From Triglochin maritima (taxonomy: Eukaryota > Streptophyta > Magnoliopsida > Alismatales > Juncaginaceae): DNA of 64,000 nucleotides. The notes under the pieces are model-generated. The model was given only the letters and a program-made list of their open reading frames with translations. It did not search any database and was not told the DNA's origin. The stretch's first letter is position 1, and each line of letters opens with the position of its first letter. The stretch covers positions 34,775,501-34,839,500 of the forward strand of contig OY821786.1 in NCBI GenBank assembly GCA_963682175.1, read 5' to 3'. A program made the position numbers and the translations under genes. Of the stretch, positions 23,427-50,811 are shown one piece after another.

Positions 23427-23488
23427 TGAGCTCTCAACCTAAATCTAGATTTCTAAATTCATCTTTCGCTTGATCTCTGCAGAGGTGA

Positions 23489-24773
23489 AGATCATAAAAT
23501 ATGCAAAACACTGTCACTGTCGTCTGTAAATGTTTGACGTGGGTCGAAACCGGTTCATCCACCTTCAAGGCTAGCTTTCCGGAGCACATGGTGTGCAAAG
23601 AGACCTTGTATCATGAGAACTAACGTGATGCCTAAACATGCAGCAACTTTGAAACATCTATTGATCATTCAGATTCCTGTTTGCCAATGTCGAATTATCT
23701 GAAGTATCAAACATTCTTTCATTTTCAAAATTTTAACAAGAGAGATGATATAACCAAAGCCCCGAAGTCTGAACAGCTGCTATTAATTTTGAGTTATGTT
23801 TGATGGAATTGTTATGACCTTTTTACATAAGAAAAATTACCTAGTTTATTGTTCGTAAAGGTTAGGGTTCAACCCCCTATCATTTGGCTTCGGACTTTGA
23901 TCTTTGACTATCACCGCACTCCTTGGTTGATTTGCTTCGACTGTCAATTTTCCTACACATGAATGATTACATGATTGATATGGTGGTGAGTTTCCTTAAA
24001 ATCCAAACTCCTGCACTACACTGATGACTCGCTGTCGCCTGTCCATTAAAATTCCACATAATCAATATTTTTTCAGTAATATATGATAGTTTTACCTCTG
24101 AATCCATGGGATAGGAAATGGTCCCACCCAACTAACAAAAAATCACTTTACTACCTTTAACGCGAGGTCGTTTCAGCTTCAAGATTTTATCTGCTTCACT
24201 AGTTTGATTCCTGCTTAAACACTCTCTCATCTCAAACAAATACAAAAGACAACTAAACCAAAACATTATAGCATCTCTAAATTTGAAGAGGCGCCTACAA
24301 GAGTAGACTCCCATTGAACACGATATTTTCTATCTTTGTAGCAGGAAACTATCGACTCATTTGATTACTTAATTCCTGCTTAAACACTCTCTCATCTCAA
24401 ACAAAAACAAAATCTTCAAATATTACTTGTTTCAGCAAAGTACATCTGTAAAGCCAAATTAACCAAAATTCCTTAAATATATAAATGGATTGAGAGTTAC
24501 ACAAACTAGGTGACATTCACCAAAGTACTTGGGAAGCAACAACATGACGTCAAAATTGGAACCTTCAGGACCTCATGCCCGCTCCCCACACTAATTTCAT
24601 TGTCCAAACAAGACCGTGAAACCAGAATGATTAAAGAAGATATTCTGCTGTTCTTCAAGAACCAAACTATAAATTTATAGCCAACTCTGCCACACAACTA
24701 GATAATTTTAATGTGGTACAAAGTGCCCTTGAGCAAGTTACTACTTTCGACCATAAATTTGAACAATGCTCAC
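23489..24773. other. convergent intergenic region between RBL15 and SerRS
   Basis: Holds the 3' UTRs of two converging genes. A short internal duplication is visible: tcctgcttaaacactctctcatctcaaacaaa-type sequence occurs near 24210-24240 and again near 24373-24403. No gene seen. Confidence 0.5.
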
Positions 24774-27700
24774 TCAAGCTTTGACGTTGCCGCTGCCGCC
24801 TTGTGGGGCTGTGTTTCCCTGTCATAAGGAAAACCCGATTCAACAACACTCTTTAATCTTTATTAATGATTAGTCCCATTCTTCATTTAAACAATCATCT
24901 ACCCTTACAAAGGGGAAGAAAAGATAGAGATGAAAGAGAGAGAGAAAGAAGGCCGGAGCCAGGGAACTTAGGCTTTAGTAGAGAGAGAGAAGGGCGGGGA
25001 AAGGAAACCTTGGCTTTGGGCTTCTTGACTTTCGCATCCGATGTTGTAGGCTTGTCTTTGAAGGGCAGAAAAGTGGTTCCTCCCATGTAAGGCTGGAGAA
25101 CCACAGGGATTTCAACGCCATCTTCCTTCTGGTAGTTCTCAAGAATGCAGCAAATAGTTCTTTCAGTTGCTGTTAGCGTGGAGTTAAGCATGTGAACGTA
25201 TTGCTTTGTTTGTTCATCATTCTGTAAGCAGTTAAAAATGTAAAAGCAGTTAGAAACTCAAAGTGTCCAGACTTTATTAAGCACAAACGTCGATGAAATG
25301 GGGGGCCATCGGTGGGAGCCCAAATGATTCATTATGGTACACTTAATATCAACAAGTAAGATTATATACAAACAGAAGAAATTCTAGACTCTGTTATGTT
25401 GGTGATATAGCTTCTATATATTAATCAAGTGTAAGAACTGTGCCTTTATAACCCCAAAAGGTTGAAATCCAAGAAGGTCTTCCCTAGTTCCCCCCAAGCA
25501 AATCAACTTCTACCTAAGGCACATTACAATGGGAGTACACATTATCTAGGAGGTGGAATGGCTAGAAGAGCCTCCAGTTATCATCTCCTGGAAGCCCTGG
25601 TGTTTGCTTCTTTTGTACCAAGTGGGTTGTAAGTGGTCACTAGTTTCACTACCGTGACTACCCAGAAGATGTATCTTCCAGCATTGCTTATAGATGAATA
25701 CTTCATTTTTATTCTATTGTGAGGGTGGATGGTTCACATCTGTTACTTTGGATGGTTCACATTACTATTCTAGTAGTGGAATTGAGGAACATTTCAGACA
25801 CGAAAAGCTAAAAAGACATGCCTTTTTCTGCCCATAACGGATTTCCAGCTTCCTGGATTGGTAGTCTGTACAGTTTGAACAGGATACAAGTTCCCGATAA
25901 GTCTTGGATGCAGGAAACCAACCCTCCAAATCATATTTCTTAGCAGCTGCATCATTCAAAGCACCGGAAACAATAGATACAACTTGGTATGGAAGATTCA
26001 ACTGCAAAACCAATATCCACATCAGTTTACAAGACTGAGCAAAAAATAGATTCATTTTAGGAGCCAACATTGAGATAATATCACGACGACAGGAGAGACA
26101 CATACCTCCTTGTAGAAATCTTCTGAATTCTTTATCATCTCTTCATGCATCTCCCACGAATCCTTATCATTAGGACTGGTAATGCAGAACTGCTCAATCT
26201 TTTCAAATTGATGAACCCTAAAAATGCCCAGCGTATCACGCCCATGCGATCCAGCTTCCTTCCGGAAACATGTCGAGTACCCAGCATATCTGCATTTCAG
26301 AAGAGAACCCCGTTAAAAGAACAACAAGAAACATGTTAGCCTACAACCATTGTGCGTCAAAGCTAGGCCTTCGACTGGTCGGTCGAGTGTAGGATGTAGA
26401 TTTGCATCACACCCCCAGAAAAAACAAAAACTGGTGATATTAGATGCGGACCCGAACCCACTGTTAATAATACAAAATTAAGCCCTACCTCTTATCAAAA
26501 AAGAAACATGTTTGTCCAGGCTCCGATTAATACAAACCTTATAGGTACATCGGTGGGATAAATTCGGTCACCAAGATGGTATGCACATAACGGCTGCTCC
26601 GCAGTGGCAATGAGATACTTATCGTCTCCCTCTCCTGTCACCTGTCAATTGTGCTTAGTTGGATTGTGTTTTATTCTTTTTTTTAACAGTAGTGGGATTA
26701 TGCTTTCAATAAATAATGTAGTCTATTAAGCCAAATATTGAAAAGGCATACCTTGTAGAGTTCTTCATCAAACTGAGATAATTGAGCACACTTTGCCATT
26801 ATATCTTTTCTCATGAAAAAAGGAGTCTGCATTGGCTCATAATTCCTTTTTGTCAAAAAAGCCAGACCAAAGCTTATCAAAGCCATGTTTAGGAGGGTCC
26901 CTGCACCCTTCAAGTAAAAACCTCTCCCACCAGCTACATTAGCACCTTTACAAGCAAAAGGAAAAATGAACAAAATCATTTGCTGGAAGCATGCAAATTA
27001 GAAAAAATGCTGACATTTCCACGTACACCAAGTGAGCTCCATAAAAAGACACTTATACTGCCATACACCATACCCTTGATCAAATCTGCAATTCCAAGCA
27101 GCTCCACAAGCTCAACGTGGTTTCTAAGTTTCTCTTCTGTCCTCTTTTTTCCCCATGTTCTAACAATCGCGTTGTTCTCCTGGTACGAAATAGCAATGTA
27201 AGACTATCGAAACAAATATTTACACACAAAGTAGTGAGATAACAATTAATAAACAGATCAAAATTGACCTCATCGTTGCTGATGGGAACTGAATCATGAA
27301 CAAGGTTTCCAATAGCTTCTAGTATCTTGTCAAGTGCTGCCTTTGCCTGCTGGACCTCTGCATCTTTCTCTGCAGATTGCCTTTTATTTTCCTCTGTGCT
27401 CTTTATCATCTCTGTCGCATCACCTCCAGACTTTGGTAACAAAAGAACAAATCAACTCATATTGGTTAGGGAAACACCAAAGGAGCAATGACATCATTGA
27501 AAGGTGAAAGTTTGAGAAGAACAAAAAAGAAATTCTTTTAAACATCCACTATAACACCGAACATTAACATAAATAGCATTATGCAACCAAAGCATCAAAA
27601 CTGGAAAAGAAAGAGGATGTATTATGGATCCACTAAAAGGAAGCAACATTTTAACCAATGCAACTCGACTTTTGGAACCAAAACAACAATAACAATATAG

Positions 27701-29435
27701 ATTTGTTCTACAGGATTGGACACTATATTGGGGCATCTTAGTTAGATATGAAGTAAAGCAGCAAAAATATGAAAGCAACAACTAACAAGACAAGTGGAGG
27801 AATTGCAAGTATGTATGATGTGGGGTTGGAGCCATATGCACACGGAGAGCACATGGGCAGCCTTGGACAAGAGAAGTCAGGGAATGGGCTTCTAGCCCAT
27901 GCTAATTTGGGCTTGGAACATGATGAGACACCACATCCAGATGTCATGGAGCAACAAGGTTATGATAAAGATGAGATGTGTGATCAGAGCTCGACTGATG
28001 TCGAATGCATAGGGAAGGAAAATGACGAGAAGAAAAAGAAAAAAAAGACCAACGAACATTTTTCATCATCTCGCCGATCCACCCGAAGGCAGAAGCCGTC
28101 AGCAAAATGGTCTACAAATTGGAAGTAAGCAAAGACATGGATAGGGACAGACCGAGTTGTTGATATAGCTTATACGATATACACATATCTTATACACATA
28201 GATATCTATAGTGATACTATTACACTTCATAGTGACGCATAGGGTTTCATAGTGATGCATAGGGTTAGGACTTCTTGTTAGATTACGTGGATCGACACTT
28301 GTTTTATTTCCGTGTTTTTTCACTTGCAGCTGCATCATGCTATCTTAGGCCAATGACTTTGTTCGTCAACTTCTTTTTTGCATTGTCTTTTATTGATATA
28401 TCAATAAAATATGGAAGTTAAGCCGTCCTCTTTGCTTTGCAAAAAAAAGTATGTATGATAATACAAATTTAAGTTAAAGAAAGGAGAACATTGAAATAAA
28501 ATCTTTGGAGATATCGTACAATCTTGAGGCGAGCAACATCCTTGTTGATGCGGTTGAAGTCCTTCCTGAGGCCCTCTAGCTCGAATTGACCTACATTTTG
28601 AAATAAAAGCAAGTAAATCCCATGAACAAAACATGCATTCTCATATAAAAAACAGCAAATAAACCAACTTTACAATGCCAAAACCTCAAAATTAGATGTC
28701 TTTCATCCTGCAAAGTCACATATGTTTCCGATGTTTCGAAATCTGAATTCACCTCCCAATCCCCAAACACTAGTTTGAACACAAAACAATTAAAATCCAA
28801 ATCAATTGATTTCAAAGACCTACAGGGCAAGTTCAAGATCTTCCACATTTCACACCAAAAAAGCTAAATCCACATCTTTCGACTTCTAAGTTCTAACTCA
28901 TCAAAACCATATAAATTCACGTATAAATCCCCCCTTTCAGAACCCAATACCAAATCAAACACCAAAAATCCCACCTTCCGACCCTCCAAAACCCCAGAAC
29001 AAACAAAAAACCCATAAAAATCCCACCTTTCAGGACTCAAAACCTAAACAAAGACACACAAAAAAACGACATTTCGAACCCCAAAGCCCCAGAACGAACA
29101 AAAAACACATAAAAATCTCACCTTTAATCCCCAAAACCCGAAGAAATAGGAAAAAAAGGACCCCCAAAACCGTATAACGAACGAACTAAGAGGCAAGAGC
29201 ACGTAAAATTCCACCAAAAATCCCACCTTTAGTTTCCCAAATGGAAGAAAAAACTTGAACATGTCAGTCATATTTGGACCCCTAAATTAGAATTGTACTA
29301 ACGCTGGCGCCATTCCTTGTCGAGTCGGATGATCTCGTCGACGAGGGCGACGTCGGCGAAGCGGCGGCGCTGCGACTCGCGGAGGATCTCGGGGTCGTTG
29401 CCCTTCTCCGATCGGAACAGGTTGATGTCTAGCAT
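24774..29435 (-). CDS. SerRS: cytosolic seryl-tRNA synthetase
   Basis: Ten minus-strand exons: 29303-29435, 28520-28590, 27269-27430, 27074-27179, 26752-26945, 26538-26641, 26106-26289, 25822-26001, 25009-25221 and 24774-24818 (463 residues). The N-terminus [20 protein letters not shown] and the antiparallel coiled-coil arm ([28 protein letters not shown]) bind tRNA. The class II core shows [11 protein letters not shown], motif 2 [23 protein letters not shown], and motif 3 [13 protein letters not shown] with [10 protein letters not shown]. The enzyme charges tRNA-Ser and tRNA-Sec-type substrates with serine. It is slightly longer than the usual 450 because of a Lys/Gly-rich tail. The exon 8 donor is GC (AAG|gcatg), a known minor class. 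Intron 2 carries a retroposed insertion. The 5' flank is a truncated MULE (see findings). Confidence 0.96.
27807..28459 (+). mobile_element. retroposed cDNA fragment inserted in SerRS intron 2
   Basis: The 13-base sequence aagtatgtatgat occurs at 27807-27819 and again at 28447-28459, flanking about 627 bases that end in an A-run (tttgcaaaaaaaa). Such a target duplication plus poly-A is the mark of LINE-driven retroposition. The insert opens with a plus-strand frame that ends at 28128 (...[15 protein letters not shown]). It is charged, with a Lys run, and not assignable; the KP/RRST pattern faintly recalls copia pol linkers. The remainder is untranslated and carries an aataaa-like signal near 28404. 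Confidence 0.75.
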
Positions 29436-29448
29436 GGTCGCCGAGAAC

Positions 29449-29457
29449 AAACCCTAA
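29449..29457 (+). promoter_or_regulatory. telo-box in the SerRS leader
   Basis: AAACCCTAA (on the plus strand) lies 14 bases upstream of the minus-strand ATG. The same motif sits near the TOUSLED-like and RanBP1 start codons. Confidence 0.45.
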
Positions 29458-29488
29458 ACTCTGACAGAGATGGTTTGACTTCTTTATT

Positions 29489-29496
29489 TATTTATA
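29489..29496 (-). promoter_or_regulatory. TATA box of SerRS, abutting MULE-derived DNA
   Basis: The minus-strand sequence is TATAAATA, 54 bases upstream of the start codon. MULE-derived sequence begins at 29502, only 6 bases further upstream. Confidence 0.6.
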
Positions 29497-29501
29497 GAGT
29501 A

Positions 29502-30745
29502 TGTTATGATCGTCGGGGGGCTTGTATCTGCACACAACGCGATCAAGATAAAAACATATGTTAATCATGACAAAAATAACGTAAACCGGACAGACGTCAA
29601 GAGTAAACCGGACGAGCAAAAAACGTAAACCGGACAGACGTAAGGGATAAACCGGACGAGCAAAAAACGTAAACCGGACAGACGTAAGGGATAAACCGGA
29701 CGAGCAAAAAACGTAAACCGGACAGACGTAAAGGGTAACCGGACAGGCACATAACGTAAAACGGACAAAGCCGGACAAAATAAAACACGTACCTTTCATG
29801 CACGTCAACCATGTTTGGAACAACCAAATGTAATTTTGTGTCGTCTCGGAAGAGAGGAGTGCGCAACCGAGTAGGACAGACTGGTAGTGGTGATTTACCC
29901 CCACAAATGGGGCAAAAGACATGTCATACTTGTTTGTTATGTATGTTGTGTCGAAACACATTGCATCTCCAAAGTAAGAGTAAGCATCTCGAGAACGACT
30001 GTCGGCCCAGAACACATTTCGAAGTCTGCCTTCGTCGTCCATATCCATTACGTAAAAGAAGCGGGAATCATTCTTCTGCATCCTGATGAAATAATCTTGG
30101 ATAGCTTGCGCATCTCCTGGTCCCATTTTGAGGTTTCTAACCTCGTTCACAACATTCCTGCGACACATAACTTTTATGACAAAGCTAAATGCGTAACTTC
30201 AACCAGGTTAAGTGGAGAATAAATAACCTTAGGTCTCGCTCGTTGAAAGACAATTTATCGTGACCTCCAGCTTCGACCACAAAAGATTGCATGGTCTTGG
30301 CGGCAGATATACCGGCAGCATCATTGCACGAAATGCGTGCTCTGGCGGACTCCGGGACGGATCGTTTTTGTCGGAGGAAGCGCATCTGGTCTTCCGACAG
30401 CATGGCGTGGTTATGTTGGAGATCTACGTAGTTAATTACGTAGCCTCTGGATGGATTTCCGGAGACCCTGATCCGAGCAGTGCACTCGACCCTACCGGAT
30501 AACCTATGTTTTGGTCTACCTTCACCTTGGTTTCCCGGAGCATTGCCCTCCTTGGAGCAAGTAAGAGTGGCCCGTATAACAACACCACGATCGTAATGAG
30601 ATTGTCTTATCTTCACACCAAAACCACAGGAATCGGCATAGGAAACGTAAAATGCTTTGGCTTCTTCGAAGGAAGGAAAATACATCTTCTCTTGCGGGAC
30701 GTTTGAGGCATGCGCCGGCTGTGAGGACACATTAACGAGTGCCAT
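29502..30745 (-). pseudogene. truncated FAR1-like MULE transposase
   Basis: Exon 1 (30228-30745, 518 bp) and exon 2 (29793-30157, 365 bp) have exactly the lengths of the MULE-2 exons, and their translations are nearly identical (for example FPSFEEAKAFYVSYADSCGF; CFDTTYITNKYDM). Exon 3 is represented only by 29502-29527, so the second catalytic Asp, the Glu and the SWIM finger are absent. Frames are still open, which suggests recent truncation. It cannot encode an active transposase. Confidence 0.88.
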
Positions 30746-31265
30746 TACAGTACAGCAAAAAGGGAGGAAGAAGAAGGAAGGGTTCATAGGATCCGAATAA
30801 GGTAGCCAAAACATTTTGTATCTCCGTGAAGCGCCAAAAAAGAAGAAATGGAGGACGTGCTGATTTGAGGAGCATTAAATGCGATTGTGGACGTATCGGG
30901 AAAATAAAAGAAAAAGACAACATTCCGAAGTAAGTAGTACGCTTGTCCGGAATAAGTGTTCCAACTATGCGGATTACATAGTAACTGTGTCCGGAATGAG
31001 TCATGCGCTTGTCCGGAAAAAAAAAGCAAAATGATAAAAAAATTAGGTGACGTGAAACCCTAAGGGATCTTTAGTGGATCTCCGTTGAGCGCCAAAAGAA
31101 AAGGTGGTATCTCCGTAGATATGCATTTAATGCATGGGGAAGACAAATAAGAAAGACATCATTGCTCTGAGAAGCTTAGTGTACATGCTGACTGGATGCT
31201 GAATGGACAAAATATCTCCGCCACGTAAGTAGCGTCAGTGACGCGCGCGTCTACTAAACATTTTC
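29502..31265 (-). mobile_element. truncated MULE-2 relative upstream of SerRS
   Basis: The minus strand matches MULE-2 from its terminus (gaaaatgtttagtagacgcg at 31265) through the leader, exons 1 and 2 and intron 2 of the transposase. The match stops 26 bases into exon 3 at 29502. Intron 2 carries the gtccggtttacg-type repeats (about 29575-29785). Everything 3' of the break is missing, including the second gene. Confidence 0.88.
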
Positions 31266-32875
31266 CTTATTTATATTACAAAAAAAAGGTAATCCGCCCA
31301 GACCTGGTTGGAGGTCAGTGTAAATGTTGGGTTTTTTAGAGCAATTAGGTAAGATTAAGTTTATTTTTGAGAAAATTTATGGGTGATTTTAATTAAAAAA
31401 ATTAGTAACGTGATTTCCAGGTAATAATCTGAAAAGAAGAGGTGATTAACGACACCGACGAGACGTGGTCTAATTTGGAAAATATTTTCCAGACGTCTAA
31501 TTAGGAAAAAAAATTAAAATTAATTTTATTTCAAAAAATGTTTTAGGGATTTTTACAACTCAGACTTCAACATCCCTGTCTTTTTGACTTTGTCAAATAC
31601 AAGTCACATTTATTAAATATATTTTTTAAATTTTTTATTTGGAGAACTATAAGAAATATAAATTTGAGATCCTCACAGTTTGAGTACTACATTCATAATG
31701 TTTCTAAGCATTTTTAATATGATAATTTTTTTAGATAGTTTATTAGTGAACTTAGTTAGAAGCACCAGAAGAAGTATGGAGGCCGTTGTTAGTATACATT
31801 GGAAACCTTGGTTAAAAAATAAAACAATGTCGGAACAGTTCAGAAACTTCCTTGGTATTCTTTTCTACGACTATTCAAGAAGCACAATAATGTAGTGGAG
31901 AACAATCGACACCAATGTAGTAAACATTTTTATTATTACAATTTGGGCCAGTGGAATGATATAAAGTGAAACAATGTGATTTCTTTATGAGCTACATATG
32001 ATATCCAGTTGCGGGGAAACTTCCACCCAACATACAAAAAACAATGACCAGTTCAACTACGAATTGTTTAACTCAGCTATTAGTTTCATACATATTATGG
32101 AATTCTGTGTACCAGTCTTACGTAGTCATCCATCTACACATTGAAGTATAAGTATGAACTAACAACACTTTTCAAAAAAAAAAGAATGAACTAATTACGA
32201 ACCCAGCTTTCAAGGAAATAAAATGATCGTAAAATATTCCCAACGACACGCCAAGATCGCCACCTTTTCTTATTTATAAAATTAGGGGAAAAAAAGAAGC
32301 AAACCCAACTTATAAAGTACATAGAAATGAAATGAAGAAAAAAAGATTTAGCAACGCAGAAGCTCCCAAACAAAAAATTTAACAGCTTGTCAATAAAATT
32401 TGGTGTTCTTGGTACTGACAGATCCATAATATACAATAGACAAGTATCTTCCCTACACCAGGACGAAGCACAACAAACATAACAAAGAGAAGGGGAAGAG
32501 GGAGAAGAAGCACATAATAATGTGAAATCAATGATAAGGTTGGACAAAACCAACTACACCTCTCGTACTGTATACATTATCTAGTTCCAAAACTTGGTTC
32601 TAAATTACACTTACATATATGAGGTTGAGGTGAGCAGCGAGTCGCAGTTCTATAAGGATGGGAAATAATGGAAGGTCAGAGAGAGAATTTACCAACACCC
32701 GCAATTAAGCACCGACACTATTAACATCTCGAGAAAGGGGAAACTAATCGACAGCAAAAACAGGAGTCCGACCTCAAAGCTTCAAAATATCTTGATCGGC
32801 CAAGTCACACGCGCATTAGGGAAGCTGCACGCTTGGGTGTTGGATTTGAATAGAGGGACTTGTTTTCCCTTTTCT
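31266..32875. other. region between the truncated MULE and the UBP12/13 gene
   Basis: AT-rich; no gene recognised. The right part (about 32200-32875) should contain the UBP 3' UTR. Confidence 0.5.
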
Positions 32876-47536
<14,661 letters not shown>

Positions 47537-48169
47537 GGGACGCGGCGGAGGACGGCGATCTGTGGCGGAGAGGGGCGGCGAATTGGAGGAAGATAATAGA
47601 CGGGAAGAGAAGGGAAGTGGTTTTGTCGAGAACGAGACGAGAAAAGGGGACAGACCGAAACGGGTATTTTCGGAATTCGGAAAAGTCGGGCCTGAGGGAA
47701 TTTGGTTTGGGCCGGATGGGCCTTGGGCTTCAACGGGAGATGGGTCGGGTTGGGTTGGGTTCGGATTTGAGTTGTAGGATGGGTTAGTGTAGACGTCAAT
47801 TATTATGCGTGTATGTATAACTTTCGTCTATTATATTTACCGTAATTTAATTTTTTTTGATTGGTAACTAACTTTAAATTGTAAATCTAACTACATTTAT
47901 TATTACACTGCCTATATTTTTATATATAAACACTCTAGTACTACATCTTCTCTCTCTAACGACGTACTCTTCCACGAGTGGAACCCCTTGCGACTGCTTC
48001 TGGGGAGCCCTTCCCCCGACGATACTCTTCTTCCGGTTTGTCTTCTCTTTCTCCATCTCTCTCCCTCTCTCTTTTTTCTTCTTGTTTTCTTGGCCATTGT
48101 GGTGGAAATTTTGGTGCGAAGTTTCAAAACTTTACGTGTTTGTTGCATCATCATCTTCCCTAAATGTTT
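47537..48169. other. UBP promoter side and adjoining spacer
   Basis: GC-rich near the UBP start, then AT-rich. A plus-strand tatatataaac (about 47919-47930) is followed by a CT-rich stretch (47945-48080) like a leader sequence, but no open frame follows. It might be the remains of a promoter or a transposon end. Confidence 0.4.
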
Positions 48170-48606
48170 ACTTATAAGAAATAATTTTCTGCCTTTACAT
48201 GCGTCTATTCACTTCTTTACTACAACAATCTTTTTTTCTTCTTCTGAAGCCATATTATGGACATATGTTACATAACATAAAACAGTGGTTGAAATGTTCT
48301 TCGTGCTTAGAGCTGAAGTTTTAAAGGTTCTTTTTCCATTTTTATTGTTGCAAAATGTTTTTATAGCAAGCTTTTGATTGTGGGTACATTCTATTAGTAT
48401 ACACCAATGGACTACAACTCTACATAAAATATTCACCAATAGACTTGTGGGTACGTGCTTTTAGAATCTTTATGCATCTACCTTTTTTTTGTTCCGTTAC
48501 TTTTTCAAAATTCAATGCTTATATTTGAGAAAGTCATTCAGCTCCTTCTGATTTCTATTTTATTTCAATTACTTATAAGATATAATCTTCACAATAGAAT
48601 GCATTT
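48170..48606 (+). repeat. dispersed repeat, copy A (uninterrupted)
   Basis: Contains ctttacatgcgtctattcac, ggttgaaatgttcttc, tttattgttgcaaaatg and gttactttttcaaaattcaatgc in order. The same order occurs in copy B (50812-51157 plus 59740-59890) and in part in copy C (about 60385-60605). Copy A carries no MULE-2 insertion at the corresponding site near 48520-48530. Confidence 0.75.
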
Positions 48607-50811
48607 TGTAACATCCGAAACAGCGGAAATTTAAAAATTTATATTCAAGACACAGGAACTCAATAATCAAAGACGGGACTGTTACTTGTCATAAAACAAA
48701 TAGCGGTGCACCAAAATTACAACAGAGTTTGTCAAAATGATACATGATTACAACAAAACGACAACAGAAGATAAAACGTAATCATGTCGACCTCAGCGGT
48801 CCGAGAAGAGGATCCAACTCCAAAATGCGCGTGTCCGCCGATCACCACCCAACTGGACCTACTGCGGTCCTCAAAAAATATATAACAACGATGCCTGAGT
48901 TTCCATAAGGAAACCCCATATGCCAACTCACCTATATGCATGCATTACACAAATGAACCTATCATACTAGTAGCATGTCATGGCATCGACAGAAAGTAAA
49001 ACAGTTCCCCCGAAGGGTAAAACGGGACATCAGTCCGACAGTCGACATCGGGTCTCCCGCGGAGACCTACTGCAGGCACATGCAGCCTTACAGCACGCGG
49101 CATCGCACCCTCACACGCAGCTACACTACTCAAGGGTTCGGCAGGGAGCCTCTGTCACGCCTGCGCGCCGATAGAATACAGATCTGCAAATCTCTGTGGT
49201 TGGAGCCACTGGGACCAACGGGGTCGTCGCCCGGAAGGTATAACTACAACATCTCGATAGGTGCCCAGTCGAGGAATCAACATAGCCGGAACAGCCTCGG
49301 CCCAACAATCATCATCGCCGGCACAACCTCGGCGGCATCACCGGCACAACATCGGTGGTCCATCACAACGTCCGGCACAGCATCGGACGGGTCCAGACCG
49401 AAGTCTGCCAGGTCATCAGGCTCCACGAGCCGCAAACACCAACCGCGTCGCTATAAAAGCAGGGCAGCGACCTCCGTATCCCGTAGGCCGGTAGTCACCT
49501 CACCCAACGCCAGTTGCGTGCCCGCACAAACATCAACATTGGGATCCACGATCCCTCAGGCCTGCTATACTACAATAAGTCAAATCCATCCAACACATTA
49601 GTCACGCTCCATACATGGAGCGTGACGCGTCCCGAACAACCACACTCTTCCCAACGACGGTCCCTGGGCAGGCACGCGGAACGCGCCTACCGTCACCTCC
49701 CGGCTCACGCACAAGGCGAGGACACGGGTTTCCGTGGACAAAGTTGGCATTCAAAAAGGGAACCAGGAATTCTGTCCTGGGCCCAAACGGTCGACCGGAA
49801 AAGGTGATTCGGTCGACCGGTTCCAGAAAGGAATCGATCGACCGTACGCCTAACACGGTCTACCGCTGCGCTCAAAACACAATCCCCAACAGTCTACCGA
49901 AGGTCTAAAACTGGTCGACCGAACGAGGTCAAAATCCGGAGTCTGGTCAACATTAAATTCAAATCTATCGGTCGACCGACTCAGGTCTCGGTCGACCGAA
50001 AACTAACAGTACATCTTTTACATTAATTAAATCCATCGGTCGACCGACTCAGGGGTCCCGGTCGACCGAAAACTAACATGGCATTTCTACATCAATTTAA
50101 AATATCGGTTGACCGACTCAGGGTCTCGGTCGACCGATAACAGTTAGGGTCAACCTATTATTCTACGTCATATAACGGTCGACCGAACGAAAACCAACGT
50201 CCGAACATCATGCATAATAAACCAATAAACTTAAGTTCCGGTCGACCGAAGCACAACAGACAGACAAAATACATGCATTCGGTCGACCGCCCGAAGGGTC
50301 TGGTCGACCGTTGGTCGTCTTCCACCTCGCGCCAGCCAAGGTTTCTTCACCAAAACTCAACGTCGGAGAGGTCTCCGACCTCCTCCGACCGACCAACACA
50401 ACCGTCTCATGAGGGTTAACGATAAAACCACACTAGAGAGCGACATACCTCACGCAAAGACGACGAACCGTCGGAGCTCGCTCACGCACGTCGCCTCCGG
50501 TAGACCTCGAGCACGCGCCTCTCCTTCTCCGGACGTCTGACCTCCTCCCGCACGACGTCCTCGCCTCCTCCGATCGACTCCACTGCAGGATGAAGGAGAA
50601 GAAGAATGAAATGGAGAGAAATGAGAGAGAGAGAGAAACACGTTTAAAACCCAACACCCCTCCTCGCTACAGTGCCCTACACGAGAGCCCACACCTCCCC
50701 CTCACGTCTACAGTGTGCGCCCCTCTTCTCTTCCCCATGCACTCCCCATCTCCCTATGCAAACCCCCTTCTAATCCTCCATTAACCCTAAAACCGGGTTA
50801 GGGTTCTAACA
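48607..50811. mobile_element. 2.2-kb element with TG...CA ends and 5-bp target duplication, possible solo LTR
   Basis: It begins tgtaacatccgaaac and ends agggttctaaca. cattt flanks it on both sides (48602-48606 and 50812-50816), and the flanks are two copies of one dispersed repeat. I see no gag, pol or internal LTR pair, so a solo long LTR is the simplest reading. A diverged start of the same family (tgatgtaacatccttaaataac) lies at 60012. Its middle holds a ggtcgaccg array. Confidence 0.65.
49788..50320. repeat. ggtcgaccg palindrome array
   Basis: The self-complementary core cggtcgaccg recurs about 15 times. In places it is part of a roughly 60-base unit (atcggtcgaccgactcagg...tcggtcgaccgaaaactaac). 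It lies within the 2.2-kb element. Confidence 0.85.

Noticed and set aside
29502..30745. A functional FAR1-RELATED host gene
   Set aside because: Exon 3 is missing after 26 bases, and exon sizes equal those of MULE-2, so it is a truncated transposon copy.
48975..49807. Open frames of up to 208 codons within the 2.2-kb element
   Set aside because: The composition follows the GC-rich repeat, no domain is recognisable, and overlapping frames are equally long.
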